Shown here piece after piece: positions 38,282-48,082 of a DNA stretch of 64,000 bases. The position numbers were made by a program, and so were the translations under genes. Each line of letters begins with the position of its first letter. Positions within the stretch are counted from its first letter, which is position 1. Below the pieces are notes generated by a model, which was not told the origin of the DNA, did not search any database, and saw only the letters and a list, made by a program, of their open reading frames with translations. This DNA is from Pseudomonas sp. PSE14 (GTDB taxonomy: Bacteria > Pseudomonadota > Gammaproteobacteria > Pseudomonadales > Pseudomonadaceae), in contig NZ_CP115669.1 in assembly GCF_029203285.1 (NCBI RefSeq), positions 2,542,001 to 2,606,000 of the forward strand, read 5' to 3'.

Positions 38282-40045
38282 ATGACCGCTCCGGACCGCT
38301 TCCGCTCCTCCAATTCCCCCACCGACCGCTTCGCCGAACTGCTGCTGCACAACGGCCGCTTCTACACCCTCGACCCCGCCCAGCCCTGGGCCGAGGCGGT
38401 GGCCATCCGCGATGGCCGCCTGCTGGCGGTGGGGCGTCGCGAGGAGATGGAACACCTGGTCGGCCCGGATACCCTGGTGCGCGATCTGGACGGCGCCTTC
38501 TGCATGCCCGGCCTGCACGACATGCACACCCACCCGGACCTCGCCCTGGCGCCGCGCTACGCCGACGACCTCGACGTCGGCATCGAGGACCCGACCCCGG
38601 AGCAGCTGGCCAAGGCCATCCGCGACTACGCCGCCAGCCACCCCGGCGACGGCTGGATCTACGGCCAGTACTGGGTCCGCTACACCTTCCGCGAGGCGGG
38701 GCTGAAGCCAGGCCGCGAGTGGCTCGACAGCATCATGCCGGACCGCCCGGTGGCGCTGCTCGACCGCATGTGGGGCACCATGATGGTCAACTCCCGCGCG
38801 CTGGAGCTGGCCGGCATCGACGCCGACACGCCCGATCCGCGCAATGGCTACCTGGAGCGCGACGAGCTCACCGGCGAGCCCAAGGGCCTGATGATCGACG
38901 GCGCCTACGCGCTGATCCACGCCGCCATGCCGCCGACCCCGGCCAAGGTGTTGCGCCAGTCTTACCGCGACGGCGTGCACTTCCAGAGCTCCCGTGGCGT
39001 CACCGCAGCCAAGTATGTGCACGTCTGCGAGAACCGCCTGGACGCCCTCAAGCACCTGGACGACGCCGGGCAACTGACCCTGCGCGTGGAAGCGGCGATC
39101 AGCTGGCAGGACGACATCTTCCCGGTGCGCCGGCGCTGGGAACTGCTCAGCGGCGAGCGTCACTACTACCGCAGCGCGCGGCTGTCGGCGAACGCGGTGA
39201 AGTTCCACTTCGACGGCACCGTGGAGCCGCGCTCTTCCTTCCTGATTACGCCTTGGCCAGGTGAAGACGGGCCGGGCGGGAACGCCTGGCGCGGCAAGCT
39301 CAACCTGACCCCCGAGCACATCACCGACATGGTGGTGGACATGGACCGTCGCGGCATCCGCGTCATCGCCCACTGCACCGGCGATGCAGCGTCCGACGTG
39401 TTCCTCGATGCGGTGGCCGAGGCGCGTCGGCGCAACGGCTTCAGCGGCGTGCGCCACCAGTGCGCGCACAGCACCATCCTGCATCCGGGCAACCTCAGGC
39501 GCTTCCGCGAACTGGACGTGATCGCCGAGTTCTCCCCGGCGGCCTGGTACCCGACGCCCTTCGCCAGCGGCGCGCGCTCCGGTTATGGCCCGGACCGCCT
39601 CAAGCGCATCTACGACTTCAAGGGCGTACTGGCCGCCGGCGGCATCGCGGTGTTCGGCACCGACTGGCCGGTGGCGTCCATCGACCCCTGGCTGGCGCTG
39701 GAAACCCTGGTCACCCGGCAGAACCCCTGGAACGACGACCCGGCCTGCTTCGGCGAGCCGATCAGCCTGGAGCAGGCGATCCGCGTGGCGACCCTCAATG
39801 GCGCCTACGCCATGGGCCTGGAGCACCTGACCGGCAGCCTGGAGGCGGGCAAGTCGGCGGACTTCATCGTGCTCGACCGCGACCTGTTCGCGGCGCCTGC
39901 GCGCAACTACATCCACCGCACCGAGGTGCAACTGACCTTCGTCGAAGGGCGCCCGGTGTACGACCGTCTCGGCCAGTTCAGCGACACCCCGCTGGAAGCC
40001 GTATGGAAGGGCGAGCCGCCACGCATCGAAGGCGTCAACGCATGA
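38282..40045 (+). CDS. Amidohydrolase family protein (amidohydrolase 3, YtcJ-like)
   Basis: A 587-residue metal-dependent hydrolase. The amidohydrolase metal motif is GLHDMHTHPD (about residues 78-87). Later elements include VIAHCTGDAAS (histidine ligand) and GTDWPVASIDPW (acidic ligand), ending with the C-terminal beta-sandwich segment SLEAGKSADFIVLDRDL. It likely hydrolyses an amide or cyclic amide; the substrate is unknown. There is no signal peptide, so it is cytosolic. It overlaps the COG0523 GTPase gene by ATGA. Expression is probably controlled by the AraC protein divergent to it. Confidence 0.9.
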   Translation: MTAPDRFRSSNSPTDRFAELLLHNGRFYTLDPAQPWAEAVAIRDGRLLAVGRREEMEHLVGPDTLVRDLDGAFCMPGLHDMHTHPDLALAPRYADDLDVGIEDPTPEQLAKAIRDYAASHPGDGWIYGQYWVRYTFREAGLKPGREWLDSIMPDRPVALLDRMWGTMMVNSRALELAGIDADTPDPRNGYLERDELTGEPKGLMIDGAYALIHAAMPPTPAKVLRQSYRDGVHFQSSRGVTAAKYVHVCENRLDALKHLDDAGQLTLRVEAAISWQDDIFPVRRRWELLSGERHYYRSARLSANAVKFHFDGTVEPRSSFLITPWPGEDGPGGNAWRGKLNLTPEHITDMVVDMDRRGIRVIAHCTGDAASDVFLDAVAEARRRNGFSGVRHQCAHSTILHPGNLRRFRELDVIAEFSPAAWYPTPFASGARSGYGPDRLKRIYDFKGVLAAGGIAVFGTDWPVASIDPWLALETLVTRQNPWNDDPACFGEPISLEQAIRVATLNGAYAMGLEHLTGSLEAGKSADFIVLDRDLFAAPARNYIHRTEVQLTFVEGRPVYDRLGQFSDTPLEAVWKGEPPRIEGVNA

Positions 40046-40959
40046 GTGCGGCGAGCATTCCGGTGACGGTGGTCGCCGGCTTTCTCGGAGCCGGCAAGAC
40101 CACGCTGCTGCGCAACCTGCTGGAGCGCTGCGAGGGCCGGCGGCTGGCGGTGATCGTCAACGATTTCGGCGAGCTGAACATCGACGCCGGGATGATCGCC
40201 GAGCAGACCGAGGCGGTGTACAGCCTGGAGAACGGCTGCATCTGCTGCAGCGTGCAGGATGACCTGCTGGCGCAGCTGGAGCGCCTGGCGAACATGAACC
40301 CGCCGCTGGAGCAGGTGGTGATCGAATGCAGCGGCGTGTCCGATCCGCAGCGCATCGTGCAGACCCTGGGTTATCCCAAACTGCGCAAGCGCCTGCATCT
40401 GGACGCGGTGCTCACGGTGGTCGACGCCGCCCGCCGCGAACCGCTGGAAGGCGAGTACGCCCGGCTGGAACGCATGCAGGCTGCCGCCGCCGATCTGCTG
40501 CTGCTGAACAAGTGCGACCTGCTGGATGCCGAAACGCTGGCGGCGCAACGCGAGCGCTTCGGCCGTGGCGCTCGGGTGCTGGAGACCATCCAGGCGCAGA
40601 TTCCCGATGAATTGCTGCTGGGCGAACCGTCGCGCAAGCTGCGTCCGCACGGGCAGGAGGGTGTCGATCACGGCGACCTGTTCGAAAGCTGGAACTGGCA
40701 GGGCGACGCGACCTTCGATGGTGCGCGGCTGAAGCACTGGCTGGAGACGCTGCCGCGCGGGCTGTTGCGGCTCAAGGGGTTGGTGCGCCTGGCCGGGCAG
40801 GATGGGGCGCTGTGGCTGCAGTACGTGGGCGGCCGCTACCAGTTCCGGCCGGCGACCGACGTAGAGGCAGCGCAAGGCTCGCGATTGGTATTCATCGCGG
40901 AGAAAGGCGGGCAACTGCGCGCTGAGCTTGAGACCGGACTGCGAAATTGCTTTTTGTAG
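40042..40959 (+). CDS. COG0523 family GTPase (putative metallochaperone)
   Basis: A 305-residue G3E P-loop GTPase. Walker A is GFLGAGKTT (residues 13-21), the family metal-binding motif is Cys66-Ile-Cys68-Cys69 (CxCC), the G4-type motif is NKCD, and a CobW C-terminal-like domain ends the protein. Such proteins supply zinc or other metals to client enzymes. The start overlaps the amidohydrolase stop (ATGA), so the two are cotranslated; the amidohydrolase is a metal enzyme and an obvious client. No zinc-repressor (Zur) site was recognised upstream of the pair. Confidence 0.9.
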   Translation: MSAASIPVTVVAGFLGAGKTTLLRNLLERCEGRRLAVIVNDFGELNIDAGMIAEQTEAVYSLENGCICCSVQDDLLAQLERLANMNPPLEQVVIECSGVSDPQRIVQTLGYPKLRKRLHLDAVLTVVDAARREPLEGEYARLERMQAAAADLLLLNKCDLLDAETLAAQRERFGRGARVLETIQAQIPDELLLGEPSRKLRPHGQEGVDHGDLFESWNWQGDATFDGARLKHWLETLPRGLLRLKGLVRLAGQDGALWLQYVGGRYQFRPATDVEAAQGSRLVFIAEKGGQLRAELETGLRNCFL

Positions 40960-40983
40960 GAGCAACTGTCTTCACTCCCGTAG

Positions 40984-41137
40984 GGCGTACAACCGTTCGC
41001 GGTTGTACGCCTCTGTCCCGTACTCATTGTCGGCATATGGCTGAATTCGGAGTACCGTAACGCGGCAGCTCCGTGACCAGCCCCGGAGCGTTCGGGAGCC
41101 AAGGTCAAACGGCGTATAACGTCGAACGTTATACGCC
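40984..41137. repeat. Family C twin-hairpin element, copy 1
   Basis: Hairpin 1: GGCGTACAACC-GTTCGC-GGTTGTACGCC (40984-41011). Hairpin 2: GGCGTATAACGT-CGA-ACGTTATACGCC (41111-41137), a 12-bp perfect stem. The two differ from each other but recur in the same order at 49335-49452. This makes up part of the 549-nt gap 40960-41508, which holds no gene. Confidence 0.85.
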
Positions 41138-41199
41138 CTATGCGCACGGGCCCTTCGTAGGAGCGACTGTCTTTCTCTGAAAGTTCGTGCCTGGGATTT

Positions 41200-41328
41200 C
41201 CCTCTCCCTAACCCTGGCTGCGCGCCCCGCTCCGAAGGGAGAGGGGACCGTATGTTGCAGGTTGAAACCACCGTGTCAGCCGGTACGGATAGCTCCCTCT
41301 CCCTTCAGGGAGAGGGCGGGGGAGAGGG
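41200..41328. repeat. Family B inverted hairpin pair
   Basis: A left arm CCCTCTCCCTAACCC...GAAGGGAGAG with an interrupted hairpin and a right arm CCCTCTCCCTTCAGGGAGAG with GGCGGGGGAGAGG, in the same inverted layout as at 10500-10639. Confidence 0.8.
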
Positions 41329-41352
41329 CGCGCGCCAGCACAGAATTATCCA

Positions 41353-41420
41353 AGTAGGAGCGGACCTTGTCCGCGAAGCGCCCAGCTCCAGAACCATCAG
41401 GAGAACGTTCGCGAGCAAGA
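41353..41420. repeat. Family A REP variant pair
   Basis: GTAGGAGCGGACCTTGTCCG on the left and GTTCGCGAGCAAG on the right form a variant, partly truncated REP doublet. The left arm uses the GGACCTTGTCC version of the stem that also appears near 63008. Confidence 0.6.
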
Positions 41421-41461
41421 ACCCGGTGTCTTTTCGTTCCTGCAAAGTCTGCGCGGAAATG

Positions 41462-41490
41462 AAAAAGCCCGGCTTATGGCCGGGCTTTTT
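41462..41490. terminator. Bidirectional terminator after the 89-aa hypothetical gene
   Basis: AAAAAGCCCGGC-TTAT-GGCCGGGCTTTTT: a 7-bp GC stem flanked by A and T runs on both sides, so it can stop transcription in both directions. It lies 19 nt beyond the stop codon of the leftward gene at 41509. Confidence 0.9.
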
Positions 41491-41508
41491 TACGGGCTGC
41501 ACCTGGAA

Positions 41509-41778
41509 TCAAGCAGGCATGTGCCACTCTTGCAGGCGGTAGCCTTCGCGGTTCAGCTCATCGCGGGCCTGGACCAGCAGGTCCTCGAGCTGTTCCGGGT
41601 CGGAATAGGCGGAGCTGGGGATGCGGGTGAGCCCCAGCAGACGGGTGCCGGTCCGGTCGATGACGGACAGGTCGAGGCTGCCGTCGCCCCCCTGATAAAC
41701 CCAGGTCACGCACTGGAAGGGTTGGAAGGCTCGTCCGGTGATCAGCAGAGCCTCGTTGAAACGAAGGGTCGCATTCAT
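41509..41778 (-). CDS. Hypothetical protein (89 aa)
   Basis: An 89-residue acidic cytosolic protein without signal peptide or membrane helix. The sequence alternates predicted strands (CVTWVYQGGDGSLDLSVIDR) with a C-terminal helix rich in Glu and Leu. No family is recognised. The start at 41778 is the first ATG giving a compact protein; a start 20 codons upstream is possible. A strong terminator follows and lpd lies 245 nt upstream in the same direction, separated by AT-rich DNA. Confidence 0.6.
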   Translation of the reverse strand: MNATLRFNEALLITGRAFQPFQCVTWVYQGGDGSLDLSVIDRTGTRLLGLTRIPSSAYSDPEQLEDLLVQARDELNREGYRLQEWHMPA

Positions 41779-42023
41779 GGTGTGATCTCTCTGCGCGGTA
41801 ATCCATTGCGAAGATGGCGATGGCGGTCCATCCACCATCGTGTTCGTTCACGCAATTGATGTTTTCAGAAGCGAAGAAAGTCACAGCCCATGTCGCGTTC
41901 GTACACAAAGTAGTCGCAAATTAATCCGAATGGTTCGCTGCAGGCCCCGTCAGCCGGGGCCTGCAGCGACATGCGGGGTGCGCCACCGCGCCGCACGCAC
42001 CGTTCGTCAGAGGCGACGGGAGG

Positions 42024-43424
<1,401 letters not shown>

Positions 43425-43634
43425 GCAGTGCTCTCCGGGATGGAAAAAGAGGTCAATCGAGGTTAGCCCGTGCTCGTGGGATCACCAGCGCAGGGCTCTG
43501 GAATAGCGTTACTCAATTTATATTTCGACCATAATATATTGGTTCGTGCAAGTCACCCGCACATGACAGGCGCGACGGGGAGGGCGAGAATGCAGGGCTT
43601 TGGCGCTTCCGTTTCGTGCGCCTACGGAGAATTC

Positions 43635-44756
43635 ATGAAAATCGACTGTGATTTCGACAGCGGCAACATCCAGGTCATCGACGACAGCGACCCGCGCCAC
43701 GTGCGCCTGGCGCTGCGCCCGGATACCCGGAGCCCGCACTTCCAGTGGTTCCACTTCAAGGCCGAGGGCCTTGAGCCCGGCCAGCAGTACCAGTTCAGCC
43801 TGAGCAACGCCCCCGGCTCCAGCTACACCGGCGGCTGGCCGGGCTATAACGCCGTGGCGTCCTACGACCAGCGCGACTGGTTCCGCGTACCCAGCACCTA
43901 CGACTCCAACGGCCTGCACTTCAGCCTCGACGCCGAGCAGCCCCAGGCCTGGTTCGCCTACTTCGAGCCCTACAGCCGAGAGCGCCACGCCGAACTGGTG
44001 AAGCGCGCCCAGGCCAACGGCGCCGAGCTGCTCGCCACCGGCCACAGCCTGGAAGGCCGCGAACTGCCGCTGCTGCGTATCGGCAAGGGCGTGGCGGGCG
44101 CCCGCAAGATCTGGCTGATCGCCCAGCAACATCCCGGCGAGCACATGGCCGAGTGGTTCATGGAAGGCCTGATCGAGCGTCTGCAATCCGGCGATGCCGA
44201 TATCCAGCACCTGCTGGAGCACGCCGATTTCTACCTGGTGCCGAACATGAACCCCGACGGCGCCTTCCACGGCCACCTGCGCACCAACGCCGCCGGCAAG
44301 GACCTCAACCGCGCCTGGGCCGCGCCCAGCGCCGAGGAAAGCCCGGAAGTGCTGTTCGTGCAGGAGCAGATGGCGAAGTACGGCGTCGATCTGTTCCTCG
44401 ACATCCACGGCGACGAGGAAATCCCCTTCGTGTTCGCCGCCGGCTGCGAAGGCAACCCGGAGTTCACCCCGCGCCTGGACCGCCTGGAAAGCCTGTTCCG
44501 CGAACGCCTGGAAGCCAACGGCGAATTCCAGAGCGTGCACGGCTATCCCAAGGACGCGCCGGGAAAGGCCAACCTGACCCTGGCCTGCAACCACGTCGGC
44601 CGCACCTATGACTGCCTGTCGCTGACCCTGGAAATGCCGTTCAAGGACCACAACCTGTCGCCCAACGCACGCACCGGCTGGAACGGCGCTCGCTCCAAGG
44701 CGCTTGCCGGCGCGGTGCTGACCACCGTCGCCAGCCTGCTCGACGAGTTGCGCTGA
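43635..44756 (+). CDS. M14-type zinc carboxypeptidase (cytosolic carboxypeptidase-like)
   Basis: A 373-residue metallopeptidase. An N-terminal beta-sandwich (residues 1-125) precedes the peptidase domain with the zinc-binding HPGEH (HxxE), a third ligand histidine in DIHGDEE and the catalytic glutamate in LTLEMPF. The layout matches bacterial relatives of the cytosolic carboxypeptidases, which trim C-terminal residues. There is no signal peptide. The start at 43635 is chosen over far upstream in-frame codons because ACGGAGA precedes it and the domain begins directly. The AT-rich stretch 43508-43545 is the likely promoter area. Confidence 0.88.
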   Translation: MKIDCDFDSGNIQVIDDSDPRHVRLALRPDTRSPHFQWFHFKAEGLEPGQQYQFSLSNAPGSSYTGGWPGYNAVASYDQRDWFRVPSTYDSNGLHFSLDAEQPQAWFAYFEPYSRERHAELVKRAQANGAELLATGHSLEGRELPLLRIGKGVAGARKIWLIAQQHPGEHMAEWFMEGLIERLQSGDADIQHLLEHADFYLVPNMNPDGAFHGHLRTNAAGKDLNRAWAAPSAEESPEVLFVQEQMAKYGVDLFLDIHGDEEIPFVFAAGCEGNPEFTPRLDRLESLFRERLEANGEFQSVHGYPKDAPGKANLTLACNHVGRTYDCLSLTLEMPFKDHNLSPNARTGWNGARSKALAGAVLTTVASLLDELR

Positions 44757-44763
44757 GATAGAG

Positions 44764-44780
44764 GGCGCCCATTGGGCGCC
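44764..44780 (+). other. GC hairpin after the carboxypeptidase gene
   Basis: GGCGCCC-ATT-GGGCGCC forms a 7-bp stem 7 nt after the stop codon. There is no T-tract, so it is a weak terminator candidate at best. Confidence 0.45.
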
Positions 44781-44825
44781 TGTCACGGGCATGGCCCGCT
44801 CCTGCGCGACTGCCTGTGGCCGCCG

Positions 44826-44907
44826 GTAGGATGGTGTGGAGCGAAGCGATACCCATCAGTTTCCATGTGAATTCGCTGATGGGTATCGCAAGCTCCACCC
44901 ATCCTAC
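44826..44907. repeat. Family D inverted repeat element
   Basis: TAGGATGGTGTGGAGCGAAG and the following CGATACCCATCAG pair with CTGATGGGTATCGC and CTCCACCCATCCTA on the right, giving a long imperfect hairpin of about 82 nt. A single arm of the same family is at 15792-15825. Confidence 0.8.
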
Positions 44908-45013
44908 AGGCCCCCCGAACTGACCGTTCGATCAATCCGCCCTCGAAATTCGTTGAATCTTCCGACGCAGCTGCTAGTCCAAAGGTTGAGGCATTCGCAC
45001 GAAGGAGGTGCGT

Positions 45014-45172
45014 ATGAATCGACAACGGAAGCTGTTAACCCCGCAGGAGATCGAAGACCTGCAGGAGCGCATGGACGCCATGGAAGAACTGGACTTCAGA
45101 GAGCGCCGTGAAGTGCGCAAGAACCGCTCGGGCGAACACAGGCCTCGCACCTACGCAGGCGCGGTGGCCTGA
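45014..45172 (+). CDS. Small hypothetical protein (52 aa)
   Basis: A 52-residue highly charged protein with a helical N-half (LTPQEIEDLQERMDAMEE) and a basic C-half. An excellent ribosome site, AAGGAGGTG, lies 5 nt before the ATG, stronger than for most genes in the window. No domain is recognised. It stands alone between a family D repeat and the SnoaL/TetR promoter region. Confidence rests on the ribosome site and codon usage. Confidence 0.6.
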   Translation: MNRQRKLLTPQEIEDLQERMDAMEELDFRERREVRKNRSGEHRPRTYAGAVA

Positions 45173-45349
45173 TCAACAGGGCCCCAGGGCCCATCCTCAC
45201 TGGCGCAAGCCATTCGGGAAACACGGCAGGGCCGATCCGGCGCCACTCGCCGGACCGGCCTCCGTGATCTGATTTCCCGGCCATCCCCCCCCAACTCATT
45301 CGGAACGCCGCTCGCGGTCCTTCGCTGCGCCCATGCATTGGCGAAAATC

Positions 45350-45407
45350 TATGAGATGAAAATATCGAATTGAGATATTTGTTTTGCAATGAGATAAAAA
45401 TCTCATT
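45350..45407 (+). promoter_or_regulatory. Clustered GAGAT/ATCTC operator before the SnoaL-TetR operon
   Basis: An AT-rich 58-nt stretch holds repeated GAGAT motifs at 45353, 45372 and 45391. Two dyads are visible: AAATATC-N7-GATATTT (45360-45380) and the perfect AATGAGAT-AAAA-ATCTCATT (45388-45407). It ends 38 nt before the first gene. An autoregulatory operator for the downstream TetR protein is the simplest reading. Confidence 0.55.
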
Positions 45408-45445
45408 AGCGTCATTTCATCGCCCAACCTCCGGAGGGTCCGACC

Positions 45446-45868
45446 ATGGCGCTGCCGCGAGAAGAAATGGATCGCAGGATCGACGAACACTTCCGCTTCG
45501 AAGCTGACGACAATGTCGACGGCGTGCTGGCCACCCTGGCCGGTGACGTCGAACACGACATCGTCGGCCATCCCGGCGGCCCCACGTATGGGCGCGAGGC
45601 GGCCCGGCCGTTCTACGAAGGCCTGTTCGCCGACCTCGCCGAAGGCCATGTGGAAACCCTGCGTCGGCTCTACGGCGAGAACTTCGTGGTCGACGAATCG
45701 TTCTGGAGCGGTCGCGCAGCGGGTCGTCCCTTCGGACTCGAGGGGCTGGGGAGGGCGTTGCACTTCCGCCTGCTGCATGTCGTCGAATTCGCCGATTCAG
45801 GGGCGATCCAGCGCGAAAACGTATGGGTCGACCTGGGCGCCATCCAGCGCCAATTACCCCAGGAGTGA
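45446..45868 (+). CDS. SnoaL/NTF2-like protein
   Basis: A 140-residue protein with the NTF2-like alpha+beta pattern of SnoaL-type proteins: an N-terminal helix pair, then DVEHDIVGHPGGPTYGREA and a strand-rich C-half with WSGRAAGRPFGLEG and the terminal helix. Members can be isomerases, cyclases or ligand-binding proteins; no catalytic residue set points to one. The CTCCGGAGG ribosome site precedes the ATG. It is the first gene of a two-gene operon, 3 nt before the TetR regulator. Confidence 0.7.
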   Translation: MALPREEMDRRIDEHFRFEADDNVDGVLATLAGDVEHDIVGHPGGPTYGREAARPFYEGLFADLAEGHVETLRRLYGENFVVDESFWSGRAAGRPFGLEGLGRALHFRLLHVVEFADSGAIQRENVWVDLGAIQRQLPQE

Positions 45869-45871
45869 TGC

Positions 45872-46477
45872 ATGGAAAGCCGCAAGGCCGAACGTCCGAA
45901 CCAGAAGCGCCGCACCCGCAAGGACCTGCTGCAGGCGGCCAACCGCCTGCTGCGGCAAGGGCGCAACCCGAGCCTGGAAGAGATCGCCGAGGAAGCCATG
46001 GTCTCCCGCGCCACGGCCTATCGTTACTTCCCCGGCGTCGAAGCGCTGTTGCTGGAAGCCGCGCTGGACCTCAGTGTCCCCGAAGCCGCCGAAGTCTTCG
46101 CCGGCGCGCCAAAGGATGACGCGTTGGCCCGCGTCCAGTGCCTTGAGCACAGCTTCAGCGAACTGATCGAGCACAACGAAGGCGCGATGCGCGCACTGCT
46201 CGCCAACAGCTTGCGGCTGCCGGACAGCGGTGAGGAGGAGGGCGCCGCACCGGTGCGCCAGAACCGCCGCAGCCCGTTGATCGACGCCGCACTGGAACCG
46301 GTCCGCGACCAGTTCGAGCCGCAGGCCCTGGAGCGCCTGGGCAAGGTGCTGGCGCTGTTCTTCGGCATCGAGGCGAGGGTGGTGTTCAAGGACGTGCTGC
46401 AACTCGATGACGCCGACGCCCTCGAAGTGACCCGCTGGGCGCTGGGCGCGTTGGTCGAGGCGGCGCGGCGGAGCTGA
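45872..46477 (+). CDS. TetR family transcriptional regulator
   Basis: A 201-residue TetR-type repressor with an N-terminal HTH (EEIAEEAMVSRATAYRYFP, about residues 33-51) and a helical ligand domain. It begins 3 nt after the SnoaL gene, with AGGAG inside that gene's end, so the two are cotranscribed and probably coupled. It likely represses the promoter with clustered GAGAT motifs upstream of the operon. The inducer is unknown and presumably related to the SnoaL-like partner's ligand. Confidence 0.88.
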   Translation: MESRKAERPNQKRRTRKDLLQAANRLLRQGRNPSLEEIAEEAMVSRATAYRYFPGVEALLLEAALDLSVPEAAEVFAGAPKDDALARVQCLEHSFSELIEHNEGAMRALLANSLRLPDSGEEEGAAPVRQNRRSPLIDAALEPVRDQFEPQALERLGKVLALFFGIEARVVFKDVLQLDDADALEVTRWALGALVEAARRS

Positions 46478-46783
46478 TCTTCCCGCTTGCCGCGTTGGCA
46501 TCCAGGCCGGTGCCGGCGGCAGCAAGGTATCGACTTCAGTCCCGGCACGCATCCGTAGCGCAAAAGACCCTTTATCGGATTGCGCGTCCGGCAACGGGGC
46601 GCCAGCTCGCCCATATTCCCCTCGCGACCTTCTGAAAGCATTGAGATAGAGCTGTTTCGATTTGTGCCCGACGCTTGCCCTGTAACCGGTCTTATGCAAA
46701 AAAGCACCTGAAAACCGGAACCGCATCACATAGAATCGAGTCTTCCGCTTAATCCCGTTTTACCCCGGTAGTCTGACGCGCTC
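46478..46783 (+). promoter_or_regulatory. Intergenic region with a candidate promoter
   Basis: The 306-nt gap has no gene or repeat I recognise. A good -10 TAGAAT lies at 46731-46736, with a poor -35 (CTGAAA at 46708). It would drive the hypothetical gene at 46784 from about 40 nt upstream. Confidence 0.4.
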
Positions 46784-47173
46784 ATGGATACCCACAACAC
46801 CCCCATCGGGCCGGTACCGGCGCACCTGATTCGCGAAGCTGTAGCCAAGAAAACCGGCCTGGGCTGGGTGGTCGAATTCAATGTCGCCACCTGGCTCAAC
46901 CTCAGCGTTCGCGACGAAACGCCGATAACCCTCAAGGTCACTTACCAGGACGGTGAACGGACCCGCGAAGTGCGGCTCGACAAGAGCAAGATCTTCGGCG
47001 GCCAGCGCATCCTGCTGTGCGGCATCGCCCGCCTGGGCGTCAATCAGAAGCTCGAATCCATGAGCCTGTCGCTGGAAACCCAGTCGCCTCTCCAGTCCCT
47101 GCTGGTCGAGGAACTCTTCGTCCAGGCCGTGGATCGCCAGACCGAGAAGCGCGGCACCCGCAAATCCCGCTGA
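46784..47173 (+). CDS. Hypothetical protein (129 aa)
   Basis: A 129-residue soluble protein with mixed strands and helices and a basic C-terminus (EKRGTRKSR). Segments such as WLNLSVRDETPITLKVTYQD suggest a beta-rich core. No family is recognised. A candidate promoter lies upstream at 46731; there is no obvious ribosome site, so the start is less certain. It is upstream of the thioesterase by 123 nt, in the same direction. Confidence 0.6.
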   Translation: MDTHNTPIGPVPAHLIREAVAKKTGLGWVVEFNVATWLNLSVRDETPITLKVTYQDGERTREVRLDKSKIFGGQRILLCGIARLGVNQKLESMSLSLETQSPLQSLLVEELFVQAVDRQTEKRGTRKSR

Positions 47174-47296
47174 GCTCCTGCACGGCGCATTGCAATCGCC
47201 CGGCATTCCCGGCGCCAATTGAGCGCCGCCAGGCTTGCGGTCGGCCGGCCGGAGGGGGGAACATCGCCGGGTCCGCCCGTAGCGCCAGGAACTCCC

Positions 47297-47749
47297 ATGC
47301 CCCTCGACGTCGACCAGCTCAAGCTCTACACCGCCCACCGTGGCCTCTCCATCCCCCTGCTCGACCTCCTGCAGTTCCGCCACGCCCCGGCGGCGGACGG
47401 CAAGGGGCCGGGCTGCATCGTCCTGCGGGTCGAGCCACACCACCTCAACGGCTGGGCCAACGCCCACGGCGGGTTGATCATGACCCTGCTCGATGTGGCC
47501 ATGGCGGTCAACGCCAGCGCGGCGGATGAAGCCTATCGCGGCGTGGTGACCATCGAGATGAAGACCAACTTCCTGCGCCCCGGCGGCGAAGTGGGCGAGG
47601 TGCTTGAAGCCCACGGCAGCGTGCGGCACCACACGCGCTCCATCGCCTTCTGCGAGGCCGAACTGCGCAACAGCGCGGGCGTGGCAGTGGCTTCCGCGTC
47701 CGGCACCTTCAAGTACGTCAACGCGCCGCGTCCGGTGGCCGACGCCTGA
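47297..47749 (+). CDS. PaaI family acyl-CoA thioesterase
   Basis: A 150-residue hotdog-fold protein. The active region GWANAHGGLIMTLLDVAMAV (about residues 53-72) has the HGG signature with the conserved Asp on the following helix, and TNFLRPGGEVG and GVAVASASGTFKY mark the central strands. It probably hydrolyses an acyl- or aryl-CoA; specificity is unknown. The ATG at 47297 gives the normal family length. It is distinct from the larger paralogue at 3371. Confidence 0.85.
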   Translation: MPLDVDQLKLYTAHRGLSIPLLDLLQFRHAPAADGKGPGCIVLRVEPHHLNGWANAHGGLIMTLLDVAMAVNASAADEAYRGVVTIEMKTNFLRPGGEVGEVLEAHGSVRHHTRSIAFCEAELRNSAGVAVASASGTFKYVNAPRPVADA

Positions 47750-48024
47750 TCAGTCCTGGCGGGCGGGATAGTCCTGATTCCTGTGCCGCCCGGTTCCGTG
47801 TCCTTCGACAAACCGCCGCCAAAGCCGGCGGCCCTCCACGTGGGGCCTTATCGACCCCACATGCGCCCGCGCCAACCTGGCCATCTGCGATTCAGTAGCG
47901 TGTGACGCTTCATAGGGCTTCCTGATTCCCACCTGTCAGGCCTGAGAGGCCTCTAAATCGGGCTCTGAAAGAGTTTTCCTTGCCTTGTTGTAATGAATTC
48001 GTCATACAACGTAACTACATTTTT

Positions 48025-48042
48025 CTGTCATGAAAATGTCAC
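48025..48042 (+). promoter_or_regulatory. Pho box upstream of ppk2
   Basis: CTGTCAT-GAAA-ATGTCAC: two 7-mers with 11-nt periodicity, matching the PhoB consensus CTGTCAT-N4-CTGTCAT at all but two or so positions. It lies 41 nt before the ppk2 start, where it could replace the -35 element. The rest of the 333-nt gap 47750-48082 holds no other gene, only an AT-rich promoter zone from about 47975. Confidence 0.7.
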
Positions 48043-48082
48043 CCACGGATGAATGAGCCAGTGACGGCACAAGGCAACTCTC

